A stretch of DNA of 64,000 nucleotides. Source: CAWBLP01 sp963789495. GTDB taxonomy: Bacteria; Pseudomonadota; Alphaproteobacteria; Acetobacterales; Acetobacteraceae. The stretch covers positions 248,001-312,000 of the forward strand of contig CAWBLP010000010.1 of assembly GCA_963789495.1 (NCBI GenBank). Reading direction: 5' to 3'. Position 1 is the first letter of the stretch, and the number at the start of each line of letters is the position of its first letter. Below are positions 44,001-59,000 of the stretch, in pieces. The position numbers and the translations under genes were made by a program. The notes under the pieces were generated by a model. The model was not told the DNA's origin and did not search any database. It saw nothing but the letters and a program-made list of their open reading frames with translations.

Positions 44001-47000
44001 ACAAGAACCCGCTGAAGGACCAGCGGGTACGCGAGGCCCTGTCGGTCGCGATCAACCGCAAGGCGATCGTGGACCGCATCATGCAGGGCGCGGCCGAACC
44101 GTCCGGCCAGTTCCTGCCGCCTGGCACGTTCGGCTACGTCCCCGACCTGAAGGCGCCCGCCTACTCCCAGGCCGAGGCAAAGAAACTGCTGGCGGCGGCA
44201 GGCTTCCCGCACGGGTTCAAGATCGTGCTGGCCGGGCCGAACAACCGCTACGTCAATGACTCGCAGATCATCCAGGCGGTCGGCCAGATGTGGCAGCGCA
44301 TCGGCGTGCAGACCGATGTCGAGCCGCTGCCCTGGTCCACCTATGTCTCGCGCGCCGGCAAGCAGGAATTCCCGGCGTTCCTGTTCGGCTGGGGCAGCGC
44401 CACCGTGGAGCCCTCCGATCCGCTGATCGCGGAGACCGCCACCTACGACAAGAGCAAGGGCCATGGCGCGTCGAATCGCGGCCGTTACTCCAATCCGGCG
44501 CTCGACACCTTGATCGAGCAGGCGATCAGCACCGCGGACGACGCCAAGCGCGAGAAGATGCTGCAGGACGCAACGCGGATGGCGATGAAGGATGTCGCGA
44601 TCATTCCGCTGCACATCCAGAAGAACGTCTGGGCGTCGCGCGCCAACCTGGTCTACACGCCGGGCGTGGAGGAGCGGCTGCGGCTGATCGATATCCGTCC
44701 CGCCAAGTGACCACGCGCTGCGCCTGGGCGGCGGGCGGCGACCCCGCCATGCAGGCCTACCACGACACCGAATGGGGCGTGCCGCACCACGACGACCGCG
44801 CCCTGTTCGAGTTGCTGATCCTGGAGGGTGCCCAGGCCGGCCTGTCCTGGCGCACCATCCTGGCGCGGCGCCAGGCCTATCGCGACGCGTTCCACGATTT
44901 CGACATCGCCCGCGTCGCCGCCATGACGGATGCCGAACTGGAGACGCTGCTGACATCCTCCGGCATCGTCCGCAACCGGCAGAAAGTGTTCTCGGCGCGC
45001 AGCAACGCCCAGGCCGCGCTGCGCATGCAGGACCGGTCCGGCTCGCTGGACGCCTATCTCTGGGCCTTCGTGGACGGCGCGCCGGTGGTGAATCGCTGGA
45101 CCGAGATGGGCCAGGTACCCCCCACCACCCCGCTGTCCGACCGGATGAGCAAGCAACTGCGTCGCGACGGGTTCAACTTCGTCGGCTCGACCATCTGCTA
45201 TGCCTTCCTCCAGGCCACCGGTATGGTGAACGATCACCTGACCACCTGCTTCCGTCACGACCCGTAGCAAGGACAAGCTCCATGAAGAACACCGAAGAAA
45301 TCTGGCGCCTCGTGGATGCCAAGCAGGATGATTTCATTGCGTTGTCCAACCGCGTCTGGGGCATGCCGGAACTGTGCTACGGGGAGTTCCGCTCCTGCGC
45401 CGAACACACCGCAATGCTGGAACAGCAGGGATTCCGGGTGACGAAGAACGTCGCCGGCATTCCGACCGCGGTGATGGGCGAGGCCGGCGAAGGCGGCCCG
45501 GTGATCGCGGTGCTGGGCGAATACGACGCCCTGCCCGGCCTGTCACAGGAAGCCGGCGTGGCCGAAGCACGCCCCCTCCCCGGCGACGGCTACGGCCATG
45601 GCTGCGGCCACAACCTGCTCGGCTCAGCCTCCATGCTCGCCGCCACCGCGGTGAAGGACTACCTGGAAAAACACGGCATCAAAGGCCGCGTGCGCTACTA
45701 CGGCTGCCCGGCCGAGGAAGGCGGCGCGGCCAAAGGCTTCATGGTGCGCGCCGGTGCGTTCGACGACGTCGACCTGGCGATCTCCTGGCATCCATCGGCC
45801 TTCTCCGGGGTGAACGAGCCGATCTCGCTCGCCAATACCCGGATCGACTTCTCCTTCACCGGTCGCACCTCGCACGCCGCCGCCGCGCCGCATCTGGGGC
45901 GCAGCGCGCTCGATGCGGTGGAGCTGATGAATGTCGGCGTGAACTACATGCGCGAGCACATGCCGTCCGATGCGCGCATCCACTACGCGATGCTGGATGC
46001 CGGCGGCATCGCGCCCAACGTGGTGCAGGCCTTCGCCAAGGTCCGCTACCTGATCCGCGCCCGCAACCTGCCGGAACTGACCCGGCTGATCGAACGGGTG
46101 AAGAAGATCGCCGACGGCGCCGCGCTGATGACCGAAACCAGCGTGCAGGCCCAGGTGGTCAGCGCCGTCTCCAACCTGCTTGGCAACACCCCGCTGGAAC
46201 GCGCCATGCAGGACAATCTCGACCGGATCGGCCCGCCCCCGTTCGACGCCGAGGACCGCGCCTTTGCCGCCAAGATCCAGGCGACGCTGAGCGACGAGGA
46301 TATCGAAAGCGCGTATCGCCGCGCCGGCCTGCCGGTGAAGGCCGACACGCCGCTCTGCGACACGGTCGTGCCGCTGGATGCGAAAACCGCGCCGATGGTC
46401 GGCTCCACCGATGTCGGCGATGTCAGTTGGGCGGTGCCGACGGTACAGGCCCGCGGCGCCACCTACGCGATCGGCACGCCGGGCCATTCCTGGCAGCTCA
46501 CCGCACAGGGCAAAATGCCGGCGGCGCATAAGGGGCTGGTGCATGTGGCCAAGGTGATGGCCGGCACCGCGCTGGACGCGCTGCAGAATGAGGCGCTGGT
46601 GGCACAGGCCAAGGCCGACCACCAGGCGCGCCTCGGGCGCACGCCCTACGTCTGCCCGCTGCCGCCCGACCTACAGCCGCCGGTCAAGATGTCGGCCTAG
46701 GCTGAGCTCCGCAGTCTGCGCCACGCCGGCGCGCTGGTGGTGGGGTGCAGGAAGTGGCGGGGGCGTTGCCCCCGAACCCCCAGCAAGAGGCGCTGCCCCT
46801 TGCATCCCCGCCAAGGGCACAGCCCTTGGAACCGTATGTTGTTTGGGTTGGGGAGGGGGCGTTCCGTGATGGCCGCATGGTCCGAGACCGCCGCGCCCCC
46901 TCCCAACCCGTAACCGGGCAACGGGCGGATTGCCTTTAGGGCTTCCCCGACGCGGACGAGTACCAATTCGCTCGCCGCATGTCACCGCCCACTGATCCGT

Positions 47001-50000
47001 CGGGTCTGCGCACGCCGAGCTGGAAGCTCTGGTGGTTGAGCTGCTGGGCGAGGTGTCGGAGCTGAAGCAACTGGTGGCGGCACAGCGCGATGAGATCGCC
47101 TGGCTGAAGGGCCTCAAGGGTCGCCCATCGATCAAGCCGAGCGGCATGGAGAAGGGCACCGAGCCGAAGCGCGGCGGCAAGCGGGGCAAACGCCGCGGCC
47201 GCGGCAAGGTGACACCGCGGGTCACACCGCAGACCGAGGTGCTGCGGGTGGCGCATCCGCCGGGTTCGCAGTTCAAGGGCTACGAGCCGTATCGAGTGCA
47301 GGAGCTGGTGCTCACGGCACGGGCGGTGCGCTACCGCCGCGAGCGCTGGCTGACGCCGCAAGGCGAGACCATCGTGGCGCCGCTGCCCAGTGGCATCCGC
47401 GGCCATTTCGGGCCGGAGCTGCGGCGCTTCGTGCTGATGCAGTACCACCAGGGCCAGGTGACCGTCGAGCGTTTGGTCACACAGCTTCAGGCGATCGGCG
47501 TCAGTATCTCGAAGCGGCAGGTCATGCGCCTGCTGATCGATGGACAAGATGACTTCCTGGTGGAGAGCTGCGAGGTGCTACGTGCCGGACTGGCGACAGC
47601 GGACTGGGTCACCGTCGATGACACCGGCGCGCGCCATCGCGGCGCCAATGCCGTCTGCACGCAAATCGGCAACGACACGTTCGCCTGGTTCGGCACAACG
47701 GGCAGCAGAAGTCGCCGGAACTTTCTTGACCTGCTGCGTGCCGGTCACACCGATTACGTGATCAACGATGCGGCGCTGGACTATATGCATGAGCATGCCC
47801 TGGCCGGACCGCTCATCCAGCGACTGGCAACACATGGGCAGCGGCAGTTCGCCGATCAGACCGCCTGGATGCGCCATCTTGAGCAGCTCGGCATGACCGG
47901 TCTGCCGGTGACGCCCGATCCGGTGCGCGTCGCCACAGAAGCTGCGCTGTGGGGCGCGGTGAGCGCACACGGGTTTCTCTGCGAGGCGGTCATAGTCAGC
48001 GACGATGCCGGGCAGTTCAACATCGGCCAGCATGCGCTGTGCTGGATCCACGCCGAACGCCTGGTGCACAAGCTGGAGACCTTTACCGACCAGCAGCGTG
48101 CCGCCCAGCAGCATATCCGCGGGCTGATCTGGTGGTATTATGCCGACCTGAAGCTCTACCGGCGTGAACCGACGCCACGCCGACGCCGTGAAATGCGGGG
48201 GCGGTTCGACCGCATCTTTCACCGACGTACCGGCTTCGCCACTCTGGACCGCCTGCTCCAGCGGCTGCACGCCAACAAGGCCGAGTTACTGATGGTGCTC
48301 GACCATCCCGAGATCCCGCTGCACACCAACGGTTCGGAAAACGACATCCGCTGTCAGGTGACAAAGCGCAAAGTCAGCGGCGGAACCCACAGCGATATCG
48401 GCCGAGACTGCCGCGACGCTTTCCTCGGGCTCGCCAAGACCTGCACCAAGCTCGGCATCGCATTGTGGGACTATCTCGGTGCCAGGCTCAGCATCTCAGG
48501 TGCTCCCGCCGTCCCGCACCTTCCCAGCCTCATCCGCCGCCGTGGCCAACCCGCCTGAAAACACCACTCGCCCGGGATTTTGCCCCGGTTACCAACCCAA
48601 ACAGTATGTGATTGCAAAGGCGAGCCTTTGCTGGGGGTTCGGGGGGCAAAGCCTCCTGGTGGGGTTCGGGGCAAAGCCCCGACACTTCCTACCCACCACC
48701 AGCACACCGGCGTGGCGCAGACCGCGGAACTCCGCCTGGTCTGACCTCTTGCCGCGTTATGCCGCGAGCAGCACGTCCAGCACGGCGCCGCCGTAGCGTT
48801 GCAGTTTGGAAGCGCCCACGCCCTTGATCTGACCGAGTTCATCCAGGCTGGCGGGCCGCACCGCAGCAATCTCGCGCAGCACGGTGTCGTGGAAGATGAC
48901 GTAAGGCGGCACTGACTGTGCCTTGGCCTGAGCCGACCGCCAGGCGCGCAGTGCATCGAACAGGCTCGCGGCTTCCGGTCCCGCTGCCGCCGACACCGCA
49001 GCGGCGCCATGCAGCCGGTCCGGGCGCGCCACGTCGCGAGGCCGGGACGATGTCTCCTGTCGCAGCGTCACCGGCAGTTCGCCGCGCAGGATCGGCCGCG
49101 CCTTGTCCTGCACCAGGAACAGCCCGCCATGGCCGGCGGTATCCACATCCAGCGCCCCGAGCGCGATCATCTGCCGGATCAGGCCGCGCCAGAACGGCAC
49201 GCTGCGTTCCGCGCCGACGCCGAAGGTGGACAGCCGATCATGGCCGTGCCGCAGCACCGCCTCGGTCTTCTCGCCGCGCAGCACTGCGATGACATGCAGT
49301 GCGCCGAAGATCTGGTCGGTGCGGTAGACGGCGGACAGCAGCTTCTGCGCTTCCACCGTGGCATCGATGGTGATCGGCGGCGCGTCGCAATTGTCGCAAT
49401 GGCCGCACGCGGTGGCCATGTCCTCGCCGAAACAGCCCAGCAGCGCGCGAGTGCGGCAGGTCACGGCCTCGGTGAGCCCGATCATTTCCTCCAGCTTGGT
49501 GCGCATCACCCGCTTCTGCTGGTCGGGGGCGGCGGACTGTGCCAGCCAATGACGGGCCTGCGCCACGTCCTGGCCGCCAAACAGCAGCAGGGTCTCGGCC
49601 GGGTCGCCGTCGCGTCCGGCGCGGCCGATCTGCTGGTACCAGGCCTCCGGCGTATCGGGCATGTCGAGATGCACGACGAAGCGCACGTCCGGCCGGTCGA
49701 TTCCCATGCCGAAGGCGATGGTCGCGACGACGACGACCGCCTCGCCGGAGCGGAACCGCGCGAGGGCGGCACGCTTGGTCTGCGGATCGAGCCCGGCATG
49801 GAATGCGATCGCCGGCACGCCCTTCCCCGCCAGCCGCGCCGCAGTGCGTTCGGTCTTCGCTCTGCTGCCGCAATAGACGATGCCGCATTCGCCGGGATGC
49901 CGCTCCAGGAATTCCAGCAGTTGCGCGGACTCCCCGATTTTCGGCGCGGCCGCGAGGTGCAGGTTGGGCCGATGGAAGCTGGACATGAACACCGCGGCAT

Positions 50001-53000
50001 CCTGCATCCCGAGCGCGGCCAGGATGTCGGATCGGGTGCGTGGATCGGCGGTGGCGGTCAGCGCGACCCGCGGCACGCCGGGGAAATGCTGCGGCAGGCA
50101 GGCCAGGCCGCGATATTCCGGGCGGAACTCATGGCCCCATTGCGAGACGCAATGCGCCTCGTCGATCGCGATCAGCGCGATCTGCAACCGGGACAGCCGA
50201 TCGAGCGTGCCGTTGCCGAGCAGGCGCTCCGGCGAGACGTAGAGCAGGTCGAGCTGCTGCTCGATGAGGTCTCGGGTGACGCTGCGCGCCTCGGCCGGAT
50301 CGAGGTCGGAATGTAGCGCGCCGGCGGCAACGCCGACCTGGCGCAGCGCCGCCACCTGGTCGTCCATCAGCGCGATCAGCGGCGAGATGATCACCGCGGT
50401 GCCCGGCCGGCACAGTGCGGGCACCTGGTAGCAGATGCTCTTGCCGCCGCCGGTCGGCATCAACACCAGGGCGTCGCCGCCGCCTATCACATGCTCGACG
50501 GCCGCCTGCTGCTGCCCGCGAAATCCGGGGAAGCCGAAGACGCGGCGCAGCACCGCCTGGGGGGATTCGGACAGCAGCGATTCCAGCATCCGGCGCTCAA
50601 TGCGGCGTGACGCTGATCTCCACCCGCCGGCTTTCCTGCGAGGTCAGCGCAAACTTCACCGGCCCGTGGCCGCGTTGGCTGACCTGCTTGGGTGCCAGGC
50701 CGTCGGTCTGCAGTTGGTCGACCACCACCTGCGCCCGCAGGTCGGACAGCAGCACATTGGCGACGCGGCTGCCAGTGGGATCGGCAAAGCCGGCGACATG
50801 GGCAATGCTGCCGGGCGCGGCCTTCACCGCCGCGGCGGCGCGAGCGATCACCGCCTGGGCGGCGTCATCCAGCCGGGCCGACCATTCCTCGAAGAAGACA
50901 ACGAATTTCTGGCCCGGCACGGGCGCCGATGCCTTGGTATCCGCGGCCTGAACACCGCCCGCAACGATCCCCAGCAGCATGGTGATAATGAGCAGACGGC
51001 GCATCCCGAGTCTCCCGTCGGATGGAGTGACCAGTGTCCTGCCGGGCGGTGAAGGCTCCGTCAACGAGAACGAAGGGCAGTCAGGGAATTATGGCGCCGC
51101 ATTGTCGTGGGATGCATCGGGCGTTGCCGCTGCCAGGAAGCTTTGCCTCATGCGCGTCGGGATAGCGGCTGCCCGACCGTGCCGGCCGCGGGCCCGGCAT
51201 TCACGACTGGTTGCGAGGGAGCGCGGGCATCGCTGCCCGGGCGGGCCAGGATGCCGGTGTACGCTGCGTGCTGATGCCGGCGCACGCGGTGTGTGCCAAG
51301 CCAGGCGCCGGTGGCGAGCGCGTCACCGAAGCAAGCAGAAAGGCAGAGGAGAGAGAAGACGGCAGACGGCAGACGGCAGACGGCAGACGGCAGACGGCAG
51401 ACGGCAGACGGCAGACGGCAGACGGCAGACGGCAGACGGCAGAAAGACACACCGCAAATAACGCAAAGACACGCAAATAACGCAAAGGCTGCTGTGGACT
51501 GAGCCCCATCCGTGAGACACGGGAAAAGCGGGCCGCGGATCGTGCGTACACCGTCATGGTGGGCGCAGGCCCGCCATCCACGCCTTCGCTGCGTGCCGCA
51601 CCGCAAGCATTTTGTAGCCGGCTTGCCGGCGAGAACCTGGCAGGTGCCGTCGGCTCCTGCCCACTCGGTTATCCCAGGCCGGGCCTTGTACGCACCGGCG
51701 GAGCGATGATCGGCTTCCTGTATCGGCGCACCGCACCTGCGGGTCCGCCACGCGGAGTTGGTGAGGACCCACCGCGCCACCGCGCGCGTCATTCCATTTG
51801 CGACTGTTTGCGCTGTTTTGCGTTTTTTGCGGGACCCGCTTGCTGCAACTGCGGCAGGCAGCGGCGCCGGTTACCGGAGTCACCAAGCTATCGATGCGTG
51901 GCGGGCCCTTGCGGCATGGGCCGCCGTGGATGCCAGGCCTTCACCCGGCACGACGGGGTCGGCATCGTCATCAGACGTGGTTGGCAGCGTCATCGAGTGT
52001 GGCAGCCGCGCCCGCCCGTCACGCCGCGGCCGGCACCGCGATCCCCCCCTGGTTGGCCGCCAGTTCCGGCAGCAATGGCAGCAGCGTGCCCAGATCGCGT
52101 TCCGCCAGACACACCAGGTAGTGGTCCGCGGGCGGGGTCTCATCGGGCGATTCCGGCAGCGGCAGCCCGTCGCTCCCCAATGGCAGCGCGGTCAGGCCGA
52201 GATCGCCATAGACCTGCAACAACCCCGGGCCGGCGCGCCAGAATGCGGGATGCAGCCCTTCCTGCTGCGCCAGGTCGCGCAATCGCCAGATCGCCGAGAC
52301 TCGATCGCTTTCGGACCCGCTCGGATCGCCCAGGCCCAGCAGCACGCGCCCGCAACGGCGGAAGGCGATAGCGGCGCGTGATGCCTCCCCCAGCACCACG
52401 CCATCGGCCCGCGCCGGCGGGATCGCGCCCAGCGCCGCCAGTCGCAGGCGCGCCGTGCTGTCCCAGGCCAGGAATCGCACCCGGCCAGGTCGCAGCAGGC
52501 GCCAGAGTTGCAGCAGGCCCAGACCAACCGCCGCGGCCACGGCGACGCGCAGCGAGTTCGGCACGTCGGATGACAGCACCACCGCCCACCAGGCGTTGTT
52601 CGACAGCACCTCCGTGTGCGGCCGAGTGATTGCCAGTCCCAGCAGACAGATCACCAGGGTCAGCAGCGACAGGGCGCTGGAGGGTTGCAGGGGGCCGCTG
52701 AGCAGATTGGCGTGGCGGTAGAAGCAGGCACGAAACGGCGCCACCAGCACGATGGTCAGCACCAGGATGGCCGCCACCCACATGCGGTCCTGCTGCGTCG
52801 CCGCGAAGGCCGCCCCGGCCACCAGCAGCAGCACGGTCAGACCCCAGGCCAGGTTCACCCGCTGCGACAATCCCAAGGCGGCGACCACCAGCCCCGCCCC
52901 GATCAGTGACGGCACGAACTGGCCGGCCTGGCTCGCCAGATCGGCATAATCCGGATCGAGCCAGGAAAAATCGGTCTGCGGCGCCAGCACACCGAGACAC

Positions 53001-56000
53001 AGCATCAGCACCCCGCACAGCGCGACCGCACCCGTCCCCGTGGTGACGGCGAAATCCGGCTCCCCCCAGCGGCCGACGCTGCGCATGGCCGACAGCCGGC
53101 CGACCCGGCGCAGCAAGGCGCCGCCACGCAACAGGATCTCGTTGCCGGCGAACAGCGTGCCGGCCAGAAACAGCGGGATCACGTAGTAGTACAGACGGAA
53201 CACCACGATCGCACCGACGATGTGCGGCGCATCGATATACGGCTCCAGCCCCAGCAGCATGGCGGTGTCGAACACGCCGATGCCACCCGGCAGGTTGGCG
53301 GCCAGGCCGGCGGTGTAGGACGCGACATAGACGCCCAGAAAGATCACCCAGGTCAGGTCCGGCGCGGACGGCAGAAGCTGCCAGAAGATCGTGGCGGTGA
53401 TCGCGACGTCCACCGTCGCCAGCAGCACCTGTACGATCGCCATGCGCCAGCCCGGCAACTCGATCTCGTAGCCGAACAGGCTGAACTTCCCCAGCACCCG
53501 GGACAGCGTGACGTAGGCCAGGACGGTGGCCCAGAGCAGCACGCCCACCGCGTACATCACGGCATTCGGCAGGTGGTCGCCGAAGAACGGCACGGAGCCT
53601 GGCTCGACGAACAGGATGACGCCGCCCAGCACCATGCCGCCCAGGCCGAAGGTCAGGCTGCAGAACGCCACGGTCTTGGCGATCTGCAGCGGCGTCAGCC
53701 CCCAATGCGCATACAGCCGATAGCGCACCGCCGCACCCGACACCGCGGCGAAGCCCAGATTATGCGACAGCGCATAGGCACAGAACGAGGCGAACGCGAC
53801 GCGCCCATAGGCCACCTTGTGCCCGGCGTAGATGGTGCCGAGCCGGTCGTAAAAGGTGAGCACGAAGTAGGACAGTATGGTCCAACCGAACGAGATCACC
53901 AGCGCGTGCCGCGGGATCGCCTCCAGCGCGGCGGCGATATCGCGCAGGCGCAGATGGCGGAATTCGTGCTGCACCACGTAGATCGCGCCGACCAGCAACA
54001 CGACGCCCAGGACAGCCGGCAGATGGCGAACGCCCGCTCGCAGCCTGTCGCCGACCGCGCCGCGCGGCATAGGGTCAGGCCGCGTCGGCGCGACGGCTGA
54101 GCGCCGTTCGGATCAGCGAGATGGTTTCCGGCACGCCGTACAGCGCGACAAATCCGCCGAAGCGTGGCCCTTCCTGCTGGCCGAGCAGCACCTGGTACAG
54201 GCAGGCGAACCAGGCCCGCAGTTCCACGAACGGATGGCGCTTGCCGATCTCGTACAGTGCATTCTGGATCGCGTCCGCATCGACCCCGGCCTGCGCCGTG
54301 TCCGCAGGCAGCGCGTCCAGCGTGGCCGCAAGGTCCTCCAGCGCGGCGCGCTCGACCTCATCGGGATCGCGGAAGTGCTTCGAGGGGCGCACGAAATCCC
54401 GGTAATAGGCGATGGCGTGATCCACCAGTCGCGCCAGGAACGGCTCGCTCTCGGCGCTGGCGCCCTTCATGTAACGACGGATGAAGCCCCAGAGCAGGTC
54501 CGGCGTCTCCGCGTTCACCACGCTCGCCAGATTGAGCAGCATGGCGAAGGAGATCGGGCTGCCGCCATGGTTCGGCAGCCGCCCCATATGGACATGCCAC
54601 GCGGGGTTGGTCTGCCGTTCCGGCTCGATCTGCGCCGCCGCGCGCCCGAGATTCGCGATATACTCGTCCACGGCCCGGGGAATTACGTCGAAATACAGCC
54701 GCTTGGCGCGTTGCGGCTGATTGTACATGAACTGGCCGAGGGATTCCGAAGGGGCATACCGCAGCCATTCGTCCACCGAGAGGCCGTTGCCCTTCGACTT
54801 GCTGATCTTCTGCGCGTGCTCGTCCAGGAACAGCTCGTAGGTGAAGCCTTCGGGCGGCTGGTTGCCCAGGATGCGGCAGATCCGGCTGGACAGGCGGACG
54901 CTGTCGATCAGGTCCTTGCCGGACATCTCGTAATCGACGTCCAGTGCATACCAGCGCATGGCCCAGTCGGCCTTCCACTGCAGCTTGCAGGCGCCGCCCT
55001 TCACCGAGGTCTCGAAGCGCTCCTCGGTGCCCGGATCGCGCCAGATCACGGTGCCCGCGGCCGGATCGCAACCCTCCATCGGGACCTGCATGACAAGGCC
55101 GGTGCGGGGATGGATCGGCAGGATCGGCGAATAGGTGGCGCGACGATCCGGCCCCAGCGTCGGCAGGATCACCTGCATCACCTGGTCGTAGCGTTCCAGG
55201 ATGTGCAGCAGGGCCGCGTCGAACCGGCCGGAGGCGTAGTAGTCGGTGGAGGAGGCAAATTCGTACTCGAACCCGAACGAATCCAGGAACGCGCGCAGCC
55301 TGGCGTTGTTGTGGGCGCCGAAGCTGTCATGGGTGCCGAACGGGTCCGGAATGCGGGTCAGCGGCTTGCCCAGATGCTGCGCCAGCAGGTCGCGGTTCGG
55401 CACGTTGTCCGGCACCTTGCGCAGCCCGTCCATGTCGTCGCTGAACGCAATCAGCCGGGACGGCAGCCCGGTCAGCACGGTGAAGGCGTGGCGCACCCAG
55501 GAGGTGCGGGCCACCTCGCCGAACGTGCCGATATGCGGCAGGCCGGACGGGCCGTAGCCGGTCTCGAACAGCGCCTGGCCTTTGCCGGACAGCTCCAGCC
55601 GGTGGACCACCTTGGCGGCTTCCTCGAACGGCCAGGCCTTGGGGATCGCAGCAGCGTGATGGCGGGGTGGTGCGGACATGCGGCCGGAAGCTATGGACCG
55701 GGACCGCGCAGGTCAATCACGACGCGTTGCCGCCGGCCGGATGGCGTAATCTGCCAGGTCAGGCAAGCTCGGGCCTGCAACCAGGAGAACCTCCATGGCA
55801 AGGATCCCGCTCGTTTCCGAGGCCACGATGACCGACGCGCAACGCCGGGTCTACGACGCCATGCTGACCGGGCCGCGACGCTCCCCGCCGGTCGGCCCGC
55901 TCGCCGCCGCCATGCATCGGCCCGACCTCGCCGAAGCCTGGTCCGCGCTCGGCCTCGTGCTCCGCTTCAATTCCAGCTTTCCGGCCCGGCTGCGCGAATT

Positions 56001-59000
56001 CATCATCCTGCTGACCGGGCGGTTCTGGGATTGCCAGTTCGAGTGGTTCTCCCACGAGTCGGAGGCGCGTAAGGCCGGCCTGTCGGATGCGACCATCGAG
56101 ACGCTGCGCCGGGGCGGCACGCAGTTCACCGCGGCAGACGAACAGCTGATCCACGATTACGCGCTGCCCCTGCTGGAGCGGCATCGGGTGGACGACGCGA
56201 CCTATCAGCGCGTGCTGGACACCTACGGCACCGCTGGGATCGTCGAGCTGACCGCGCTGCTGGGCTATTACGCGATGGTGGCGATGACGCTGAACGCGCA
56301 CGAGATCGGCGTGCCCGACGGTGCGGCGGAGCCGCTGCCGCTGCGGTGAGCCAACGCCGCGCCACGACGGGCCCGATCGCACAAGCCCGCGGCACATGAT
56401 GCACAAACCCGCGGCGTGCACGAATGCGGCGTGCACGAACGTGGCGGGCTCGATGCACATCGCGCCTGGCGCGACGCACAAACGCGCGGGGGTGAGGCCC
56501 AGCACAAACGCGCCGGGCGCGAGGCCTAAGCAGAATCCGCCAGCTTGACCAACGGATGGTAGGTACGATTCGCTGCCGGCACCAATTCGCAGGGTGCAGG
56601 ACATGACGGGCAGATCGCCCCTTTCAGCGAGCGAAGAGCAACAAGCGGCTCTGGTGGCGCTCGCCGGTTCGCGTGATCGTGGCGAGGCAGACCGCGCCCG
56701 AGCCGTTCGTCTGACATTGGCTGGCTGGACCAGCGCGCGGATTGCCGAGGCATTTGGCGTGCGCGAGGACACGGTCCGCCTGTGGCGGAGCGACTTCATG
56801 CGTGGCGGTATCGCGGCCTTGAAGGCCACCGTCGCACCCGGGCCGGCACCGATGAAGAGCGAGGCAGCCCTGCGTGTTGCGGTGCCGCTCCTCGAGGAAC
56901 CTGTGGCGGATCGGCACAACTGGACCATTCCCCGGTTGCGCGCCGAAATCGAAAACCGCGAGGGCGTGCGTATCAGCCGCTCGCAATTGTCCAAGGCTCT
57001 GCGCAAAAAAAGTTCCGCTGGCGGCGTCCGCGGCACACGCTGAAGGGGCGCCAGGTTGCCGCCGATGTCGAGCGGGTTGGTCTGCGCCTGCAACTGCGCA
57101 AACAGCAGGCCACCGCTGGCGACATCGTTTTGCTTTACGGCGACGAGAGCGAGGCGCTGACGCATCCCTATCTCGCCCGGGTCTGGGCGAAGGCAGGCGC
57201 TGATTTACGTGTTCCTGCGCCAGGACAAGCCAGGAAGGTGGCGATGGTGGGTTCGTTCGATCACGTCACGCGCCAGCTCATCGTGCACACCAGTCCGACC
57301 AAGCGCAGCAGCGACTTCATCGCCCATCTCGAACAACTGGACCGGCTCTACGGGCCCAAGCCCGGACAGCCTGTCAAACCGGTGGTTCTGGTCGAGGACA
57401 ATGGTCCAATCCACACCAGCAAACTCTCCCGGGCAGCGCTCGCCGCCCGTGCCCATTGGCTCACCGTCGAGTGGCTCCCTAAGTATGCGCCAGAGCTCAA
57501 TGACATCGAAGGCGTCTGGCGGGACCTCAAGGCGCATCATCTCGCCCATCAGACCTTCGCCGATCCCGAGCAACTCGATGGGGCGATCCACCAAGCCGTG
57601 AGTGCGCTCAATCAAGAGCGAGCGCCACTTCCGCTGGGCAACCAACGAATCCCTGCTTAGGCGGCGCGGCTGGCGCGATGCATAAAATCGTATGTATTTC
57701 AATCGCATAGATTTCGCGGTTCGGCAGCCCATGAAAACCTTCTCTTAAACTCGATGTGGTCCTCTACGGTGATGTCATTGATGGGGGCCGCCGTGACCGG
57801 CAGTCGACTGATCAACCGCAACGTCGTGGCCGAACGCGGCCGCACCAGCATGCGGCTGGAGCCAGAGCTCTGGGATGCACTCCTGGAGATCTGCGAACGC
57901 GAAGAGCAGGATATGAGCACGCTGGTGCGCCGGGTTGAATCCGCCGGACATAGTGGCGGCCGCACCAGCGCCGTGCGGGTGTTCCTGATGAGCTATTTCC
58001 ACGCTGCCACGACCGAACTCGGCCACATGGCCGCCGGTCACGGTCCGCGGACCAACAGCCATCTGGATGTCCGGGCGAAGGATGCAGCCTGACGCCCGTG
58101 CTGGATCACGATGACGCCTCGGTCGGCACGTCCACGCGATCCGGGCCGGTGTACAACTGCGGCCAGCGCCGGCGCACGATTGCGCCGTCGCTGGCATAGG
58201 CCAGGCAGGTGTTCACGATCGCCGGCGCCCCGCCCATCTTCTGCGACACGCGGCTGTCCAGCCGATCGCTGCCCGGCTGGTCCTTCTCGCCCGCCGCGAT
58301 GGCCTCCCGCCGCGCGCGATACGGATTGATGGTCTGGAATGCCGTTGTGGCGATCTGCTGCAGCAACTCGCGCAAATGCGTGCAGCCGATGCTGCCGCCG
58401 ACGCGATGGTTGGCCTCACGCAGGAAGCCCGACTTCACCCGCAGCCCGATCAGCCGGGCAAAATTCGGCGCCGCACCCGGACAGGCCGCGTAGGGTCCGT
58501 GGTCGGTGGCGGCCTCGCTGTCGACGATCGTCATGCTGTCGTCCAGCGTCAGGCGCAGCCACATGCCGTGCAATGGTTCACCGGCGTCGATGTAGCCGCG
58601 GTCCTGGTTGCTGAAACCGTAGCTCTTGGTGTCGGTCAGCTGTGCCTCGAGGTCATACAGCCCGTCGGCCCGCCGGTAGCCGCGGATGACGATGTCGCGC
58701 GTATGCAGCAGCTCGCGATCGGTGGCGGGGCTCAACGGCATCGGGCACTCCTCTATTGCGGCGCAGCAAAGGCATATGACGCGGCGAGCTTCCAGCGCAA
58801 CCGCCGGGAACCAGCCGGGGGTCACCTCCGCGCGCCTTGCATGGCCGGCCGCCGGCCCCGGCGCCCGCGTTCAGCGGCAGGCGACCAGTGGTGGGAGAAC
58901 ATCGCCCGTCCCGCCACCGGCAGCCGCGTGCCGGAGGCGCGCATCGTCGATGCATGGCCGGCCACGACGGGGACGGGATGCAGCCCGAGCGGGACTCGGT